This document shows positions 60,283-64,000 of a stretch of DNA of 64,000 nt, one piece after another. This DNA comes from Streptomyces sp. NBC_01446 (GTDB lineage: Bacteria > Actinomycetota > Actinomycetes > Streptomycetales > Streptomycetaceae): assembly GCF_026340095.1 (NCBI RefSeq), contig NZ_JAPEPO010000001.1, positions 7,026,501 through 7,090,500 of the forward strand. The letters run 5' to 3'. Position 1 is the stretch's first letter. Every line of letters begins with the position of its first letter. Made by a program: the position numbers and the translations under genes. A model generated the notes under the pieces. The model was not told where the DNA came from. It saw only the letters and a program-made list of their open reading frames with translations, and searched no databases.

Positions 60283-61157
60283 TGCAGCAGCAGCCTTTCG
60301 AGGGTTCGGACGACGAAGTCGGCGAGCAGGCCGAGGAACGCGTAGACGATGAGGCAGACGACGATGACGTCGGTCCGCAGGAAGTCGCGGGCCTGCACCA
60401 TCAGGAAGCCGATGCCGGCGTCCGCGTTGATCTGCTCTGCGAAGACGAGGGCCAGCCAGGAGATGCCGAGCGAGTACCGCAGCCCGGTCATGGCGCCGGG
60501 GAGCGCGCCGGGCAGGACCACATGGCGTACGAGACCCCAGCGGGAGAGTCCGAGCGACTCCCCGGCCTCGATCAACTGCGCGTCCACGCCGCGGATTCCG
60601 GCGTACACGTTCAGATACAGCGGGAACGAGACGCCCAGCGTGATGATGGCGATCTTCGGCGCCTCGCCGATCCCGAACCAGATGATGAACAGCGGGATCA
60701 GCCCTACGAACGGCACGGTCCGCAGCATCTGCACGCTCGCGTCGACGAGGTCCTCGCCGACCCGGAACAGGCCGGAGACGAGGGCGAGTCCGGTACCGAC
60801 GACGACGCCGAACAGCAGGCCGATCGCGACGCGCTGGAGCGAGACCCCCATGGCGTTCGGCAGTGATCCGTCGGAGAAGAGATCACCGGCGACGCGGGCG
60901 ATGGTGCCGGGCGAGGCGAGGACATCAGGTGTCAACACGCCGGTACTGCTGAGGAGTTGCCACAGGATGAGCAGCAGGACGGGCCCGGAGGTGCGGCGCA
61001 GCCACCGCGGGACCCGAGTGCGCCGGGTGGAGGAGGGGACGAGGCGGACGAGCTCGGGACGGCCGACGGAATCGGCATCGGATTCGGCCGGGGCGGCTTC
61101 CGGGGCAGGCGACTTGGTGACGACGTCCGGATCCGGCGGGGCATGGCTGATGCTCAT
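60255..61157 (-). CDS. ssuC: Aliphatic sulfonate ABC transporter permease
   Basis: 300 residues from ATG 61157, with GGAG 5 nt upstream. The first ~50 residues are polar. Membrane helices follow, and the cytoplasmic EAA loop is seen in EAGESLGLSRWGLVRHVVLPGALPGAMTGLRYSLGISW, typical of the sulfonate/nitrate/taurine permease group. It forms the membrane channel of the SsuABC importer. It is the first structural gene after the leader peptide and attenuator region. Confidence 0.92.
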   Translation of the reverse strand: MSISHAPPDPDVVTKSPAPEAAPAESDADSVGRPELVRLVPSSTRRTRVPRWLRRTSGPVLLLILWQLLSSTGVLTPDVLASPGTIARVAGDLFSDGSLPNAMGVSLQRVAIGLLFGVVVGTGLALVSGLFRVGEDLVDASVQMLRTVPFVGLIPLFIIWFGIGEAPKIAIITLGVSFPLYLNVYAGIRGVDAQLIEAGESLGLSRWGLVRHVVLPGALPGAMTGLRYSLGISWLALVFAEQINADAGIGFLMVQARDFLRTDVIVVCLIVYAFLGLLADFVVRTLERLLLQWRPTFTGR

Positions 61158-61226
61158 GGGTGCTCCACGCAGAAGGCAGGGGAGGGCAGCGGTGAAGGTG
61201 AAAGGGGTACGCGTATGCGTCAGCGC

Positions 61227-61284
61227 CCCCGCGTGAGTTCACGCGGGGCCGAGGCAGGGGCGTACGGGGCTACGCGACGTAGCC
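61227..61284 (-). promoter_or_regulatory. Two hairpins between the leader peptide and ssuC (candidate attenuator)
   Basis: Hairpin 1: GGCTAC (61268-61273) with GTAGCC (61279-61284), 5-nt loop. Hairpin 2: CCCCGCGTGA (61227-61236) with TCACGCGGGG (61239-61248), about 9 bp after allowing a 4-nt loop. Both lie in the leader between the uORF stop and ssuC. The G+C-rich second stem could act as a terminator or hide ssuC signals depending on translation of the uORF. Confidence 0.6.
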
Positions 61285-61304
61285 GGAGATGCGGGGAAAG
61301 GGCG

Positions 61305-61388
61305 TCAGCAGCCGCGGCGACACGCGGCGGAGGCCACCCGCAGCAGGTCGATGTGACCGCGCGTGGTGAGCAGGACTGAACGCAACAT
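61305..61388 (-). CDS. 27-residue Cys-containing leader peptide of the ssu operon
   Basis: ATG 61388 to TGA 61305-61307. The peptide starts MLRSVLLTTRGHIDLLRVAS and ends with Cys23, Arg-Arg-Gly and a final Cys27 before the stop. This is the 'putative leader peptide' type found ahead of sulfur-assimilation operons in Streptomyces and mycobacteria, where Cys-tRNA supply is proposed to control attenuation. The ATG lies within a few bases of the inferred transcription start, so it may be leaderless. It lies 147 nt upstream of ssuC. Confidence 0.82.
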   Translation of the reverse strand: MLRSVLLTTRGHIDLLRVASAACRRGC

Positions 61389-61396
61389 GCCGCAGA

Positions 61397-61425
61397 AAGT
61401 AGCCACCTTGTCGACGCAAGGTCAA
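61397..61425 (-). promoter_or_regulatory. Promoter of the leader-ssu operon with internal palindrome
   Basis: On the minus strand TTGACC (61425-61420) and CTACTT (61402-61397) form a -35/-10 pair with a 17-bp spacer. An 18-bp inverted repeat, ACCTTG-TCGACG-CAAGGT (61405-61422), lies in the spacer and overlaps the -35, and is a candidate operator. The expected start site is within about 2 nt of the leader-peptide ATG at 61388. Confidence 0.65.
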
Positions 61426-61509
61426 TGCCGTCTCGATGGATGGACGCGCTGTATCAGGTGACGGGCCCGGTTCGGGCGCGGACGGCGCCCGATGAGTGAG
61501 GATGGACGC

Positions 61510-61932
61510 ATGTCCGACGCCTTCACCACGCGCATCCTGAACGTATCCACCGGCTCCGCGGAGCGGGTCGTCGACCTGACCCACGACTGCGAGACCTTCC
61601 TGAGCGAGGTCGCCGCGGGCCGCGACGGCCTGCTCAACATCTTCGTGCCCCACGCGACGGCCGGCGTGGCCGTCATCGAGACGGGCGCGGGCAGTGACGA
61701 CGACCTCCTCACCGCCCTCCACTCCCTGCTCCCCGCGGACGACCGCTGGCAGCACCGTCATGGCTCCCCGGGCCACGGCCGCGACCACGTCCTCCCGGCC
61801 CTGGTCCCACCCCACGCCACCCTCCCGGTGATCGCCGGCGCCCTGGAAATGGGTACGTGGCAGTCGGTGTGCCTGGTGGACACCAACATCTCTAATACCA
61901 ACCGTCACGTTCGGTTGACCTTCATGGGGTGA
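61510..61932 (+). CDS. yjbQ: YjbQ/UPF0047-family protein
   Basis: 140 residues from ATG 61510 (MSDAFTTRILNVSTGSAERVVDLT), with GAGG upstream; ATG 61492 is also in frame. Family motifs are GLLNIFVPHATAGVAVIETG, DDRWQHRHGSPGHGRDHVLPAL and LEMGTWQSVCLVDTNISN. Some YjbQ proteins have thiamine-phosphate-synthase activity in tests; the natural role is unsettled. The last ~15 codons (TCT, AAT, CGT, CAC, GTT, TTG) use A/T-ending codons unlike the rest of the gene and lie next to a serine integrase, suggesting that the 3' end was replaced by integration. Confidence 0.85.
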   Translation: MSDAFTTRILNVSTGSAERVVDLTHDCETFLSEVAAGRDGLLNIFVPHATAGVAVIETGAGSDDDLLTALHSLLPADDRWQHRHGSPGHGRDHVLPALVPPHATLPVIAGALEMGTWQSVCLVDTNISNTNRHVRLTFMG

Positions 61933-61935
61933 CCT
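61889..61935. mobile_element. Candidate attachment-site junction in the 3' end of yjbQ
   Basis: From about 61889 codon use in yjbQ shifts to A/T-ending codons. An imperfect palindrome CAACCG-TCACGTT-CGGTTG spans 61899-61917, and the integrase gene starts 72 nt after the yjbQ stop. This is the arrangement expected for the attL or attR of an element integrated by a large serine integrase in the 3' end of a conserved gene. The exact crossover cannot be fixed from one junction. Confidence 0.5.
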
Positions 61936-62004
61936 GGGGCGGAGCAAGATCGTCCTGGGGGTGGCCGTCGATTCTCCTTACGCTGCGCGCGACGAGGAGA
62001 GGCG

Positions 62005-63570
62005 ATGCACGACACGAACCTGGACGCGGTCGAACGGCCCTACGACGGATGCGGCAAGTGCCTGTTGGGTGTACGCCGCCTGTCGCGTATGAAGGCCGCG
62101 ACCTCGTCACCGGAGCGGCAACGTGAGGACATCCTCGCGGTTGCCGCCTCGGTCGGAGCTCACATCATCGGCTGGGCCGACGACTGGGAGGTCTCCGGAG
62201 CGACGGACCCGATGACGCGACCGAGGCTGGGTCCGTGGTTGCGCGACGAACAAGGTCCGTACGACGGCCTGGTCGCCGCCGCAGTCGACCGACTGGGCCG
62301 CAACGTAGTCGACTGTCTGAATACCGGCTACAAGATGCGCGACGAGAACAAGCTCCTGGTCACGTATGGCCACGACGGCCCCTGGGACCTGAACGATCCG
62401 GCGGACGAGAACCGCTTCACGATCGAGGCCTGGGGCGCGCAGATGGAGTTGCGGGCCATCCAGCGCCGCAACAGGAGTACCACCGTCAAGATGCGGGCAG
62501 CTGGGCGGCCCAAGGGCAAACCGTCGTACGGATTCCGGCACGTTCGCCTGGTGGCGGGCGGCAAGGTCGATCACGTCGAACTGCATCTGCACGCTGCCGA
62601 GGTGATTCGTGAAGTCGCGCGTCGTGTGCTGGCGGATCCGGTCAACGTCACCCCCAGCAGCGAGGCCGCCCGACTGAACAGGGCGAAGGAGCTGGCACCC
62701 GTGGACCATCTTGCTGTCATGTACGGCCGCCCGGCACGAGGTCGTCCCTGGTACCCGGCTACCATCCGCGCGATCCTCGAGTCTGAGGCGGCGCTGGGGT
62801 ATCTGATGCACCAGCACAAGCCGGTGGTCGGAGCAGACGGGAACCTGATCCGCCTCTGTGAGGGCTTGTGGGACCGTGCGACCCACGAAGCGTTGAAGAG
62901 GGCGCTTTCCGCCCGCAACATGCCTACTCGTCGTACGAACCAGCCGTACTTGCTCACCGGGGTCGCCTTGTGCGGTCAGTGCCACAACCGGCTGTACACA
63001 CAAACCTCTGCTGACGCGCCGCCTCGCTATGTGTGCACAGCCAGGAATAAGGGCTGGCCTTCAGCACACAATTGCCAGCCTGCTCCGCTCGTCCGGTCTC
63101 AACTGCTCGATACCTGGGTCGAATCATGGTTTCTGGAGAAGTTTGGGGCAGGCGAGATCTTTGAGACCGTGTACGACTCGGGGAACGGTGTCGCGGAACG
63201 AATAGCTGAGCTGCAGGCAAGTCGAACTCGCCTGCGTGCCGACCGTGAGGCCGGCATTTACGACGGTGAAGAGGACGCCCAGTGGTTCCGGGAGCGGTAT
63301 GGCGACCTCGGACGTGAACTCGCGTCTCTCGCGCGGGAGCCGAGCCGGCCGCCGGGCATGGTGCAGAGGCCCACGGGCGAGACGATCGCCGACCGCTGGG
63401 AAAAGGCATTGGACGTTCAGGCGCGCAAGGAGATGCTGCTCGACTTCGACGTGAGGGTGACGCTGTACCCCGCGGCGGCACCGGTCCGGTGGGTTCCAGG
63501 GATCATGCATGGTCCGGAACGCGATCCCGTTGGGCACCCGTACTCCTTCGGCTCTGCGTTGGCGGCCTGA
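62005..63570 (+). CDS. Large serine recombinase/integrase
   Basis: 521 residues from ATG 62005 with RBS GAGGAGAG. The N-terminal resolvase domain is seen around GVRRLSRMKAATSSPERQREDI (candidate catalytic Ser in RLS) and GLVAAAVDRLGRN. The recombinase domain has GRPKGKPSYGFRHVRL and RPWYPATIRAILESEAALGYLMH. A zinc-ribbon follows: LCGQCHNRLYTQ...YVCTARNKG...HNC, and a coiled-coil-like segment around AERIAELQASRTRLRADREAG. It catalyses site-specific integration or excision of a mobile element. Its lower GC and codon use differ from the core genes. Confidence 0.92.
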   Translation: MHDTNLDAVERPYDGCGKCLLGVRRLSRMKAATSSPERQREDILAVAASVGAHIIGWADDWEVSGATDPMTRPRLGPWLRDEQGPYDGLVAAAVDRLGRNVVDCLNTGYKMRDENKLLVTYGHDGPWDLNDPADENRFTIEAWGAQMELRAIQRRNRSTTVKMRAAGRPKGKPSYGFRHVRLVAGGKVDHVELHLHAAEVIREVARRVLADPVNVTPSSEAARLNRAKELAPVDHLAVMYGRPARGRPWYPATIRAILESEAALGYLMHQHKPVVGADGNLIRLCEGLWDRATHEALKRALSARNMPTRRTNQPYLLTGVALCGQCHNRLYTQTSADAPPRYVCTARNKGWPSAHNCQPAPLVRSQLLDTWVESWFLEKFGAGEIFETVYDSGNGVAERIAELQASRTRLRADREAGIYDGEEDAQWFRERYGDLGRELASLAREPSRPPGMVQRPTGETIADRWEKALDVQARKEMLLDFDVRVTLYPAAAPVRWVPGIMHGPERDPVGHPYSFGSALAA

Positions 63571-63577
63571 AGTGTCA

Positions 63578-63618
63578 GCCGGGGGTTCTGCGTAGCGCCG
63601 CTACCAGGAATCCCCGGC
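63578..63618 (+). terminator. Long nested inverted repeat after the integrase
   Basis: The outer stem pairs GCCGGGG (63578-63584) with CCCCGGC (63612-63618) and extends inward with G-U pairs for about 12 bp. An inner stem GTAGC-GCC-GCTAC lies at 63592-63604. It begins 8 nt after the integrase stop and is most likely a terminator. Confidence 0.6.
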
Positions 63619-63679
63619 ATGGCCAAGCGAGAGAGTTCACAGAACCTGGACCCAGTGGGAACAGAAAGGACCTCACGTG

Positions 63680-64000
63680 ATGGTGGAGCCACATCTCGAA
63701 CCGGCCGGAACGCTCTGGTCTCCCTGTGAGGTGCCATGGAACGCCGAGCGCGCGCATCAGGGATGGCTGGTGACTACTGCTGACGGAAGTGTGGCGGAGG
63801 CTCTGGCACGGTTGTATCCGAAGGCGCACCGGAGCGTAGGGGCGCTTCGGACTGACCATGCCGTCGAACTGGTCTGCGGCAGCCTGGACATCTTCTTGGC
63901 TGGACGTGATGCGTTGTCACGGCGCTTCGTGCAGACGGTCCATGAAGCACCAGTTCATGTCTGCGACGGCCGCATGTTGCTCGCTCCGATGGTGGATGCA
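63680..64000 (+). CDS. Unknown protein of the mobile element, 3' truncated by the window
   Basis: A frame opens at ATG 63680 (a GTG at 63677 is one base position apart in another phase) with GAAAGGA upstream and stays open to the window end, giving 107 codons. It starts MVEPHLEPAGTLWSPCEVPW and includes GWLVTTADGSVAEALARLYPKAHRSVGALRTDHAVELVCG. No family was recognised. Many codons end in A or T (CAT, TCT, ACT, GCT, AGT), matching the integrase region and not the core genome. It is probably cargo of the integrated element. Confidence 0.5.
   Translation, partial: MVEPHLEPAGTLWSPCEVPWNAERAHQGWLVTTADGSVAEALARLYPKAHRSVGALRTDHAVELVCGSLDIFLAGRDALSRRFVQTVHEAPVHVCDGRMLLAPMVDA

Noticed and set aside
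59461..60345. Plus-strand frame opposite ssuB
   Set aside because: Antisense to a clear ABC ATPase gene.
62107..63003. A 298-codon minus-strand frame opposite the integrase
   Set aside because: The integrase carries recognisable domains and an RBS; the opposite frame has neither.
63619..63729. A 36-codon plus-strand frame starting inside the hairpin's right arm region
   Set aside because: Its ATG lies at the edge of the hairpin, there is no good RBS, and it overlaps the start of the longer frame at 63680.
63575..63859. A 94-codon minus-strand frame beyond the integrase
   Set aside because: It crosses the hairpin and the more convincing plus-strand frame at 63680, lacks an RBS and has no recognisable features.
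1..64000. tRNA or rRNA genes, canonical CRISPR, or a recognised antiphage defence system
   Set aside because: None was recognised on reading. Only the short element at the right edge could carry such genes, and it is cut off by the window.

Overview
The window is a piece of a high-GC actinobacterial chromosome, almost certainly Streptomyces. Coding sequence is strongly GC-biased at third codon positions and GTG/TTG starts are used. Gene pairs often overlap by ATGA or GTGA. Several genes are of kinds typical of Streptomyces: a subtilisin-inhibitor-like protein, a conservon (cvnABCD), a MurT/GatD pair, a DUF6397-type protein, and Tat or Sec secreted hydrolases. No rRNA, tRNA or CRISPR array was recognised. 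The last 2 kb differ in base and codon use and look like the edge of an integrated element.

Layout. 1-4392: urease operon ureA(partial)-B-C-F-G-D, with no ureE. 4595-8849: secreted tripeptidyl-aminopeptidase-like hydrolase, PlsC-type acyltransferase, SSI-like inhibitor, a 52-residue membrane protein and a CtaG-type oxidase assembly protein. 8953-12808: pfkA, gatD-murT (lipid II amidation) and a peptide deformylase. 12819-14869: TetR regulator divergent from an acyl-CoA dehydrogenase. 14932-17124: GH89 alpha-N-acetylglucosaminidase with a DasR-like site upstream. 17284-21566: SNF2 helicase / SWIM zinc-finger pair. 21816-28487: desaturase, small membrane protein, esterase, hypothetical genes, PadR regulator divergent from an alpha/beta hydrolase, and a methyltransferase. 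28713-35584: MHYT membrane protein, the conservon, a PPOX-fold protein, an extra roadblock protein and a DUF6397-type gene. 35622-40584: TPR protein, TesB thioesterase, DUF3516-type helicase and a YdjM-type membrane protein. 40617-44449: heterodimeric ABC exporter with complementary degenerate ATP sites. 44627-50229: L,D-transpeptidase-like lipoprotein, PNGase A-like protein, dicarboxylate symporter and a GH109-type glycosidase. 50625-55933: FAD/Fe-S dehydrogenase, MarR regulator and ABC exporter. 55992-61388: a sulfonate-use operon (ssuCBA, an ssuD-like monooxygenase and a flavin monooxygenase) behind a Cys-containing leader peptide. 61510-64000: yjbQ, a large serine integrase just beyond its 3' end, and a partial unknown gene.

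Connections. Three secreted proteins (GH89, PNGase A-like, GH109-type) could act on N-acetylated sugars of glycoconjugates. Two of them share a near-identical 12-bp palindrome upstream, and the GH89 gene also has a dre-like site, which suggests amino-sugar control. The ssu operon shows a complete candidate cysteine-attenuation layout: a promoter, a near-leaderless 27-codon leader ending in Cys, then two hairpins. The codon shift at the end of yjbQ next to the integrase suggests that yjbQ is an integration target.

Limits. All functions are read from motifs and remembered family features; no database search was run. Several start codons are uncertain and are noted as such.
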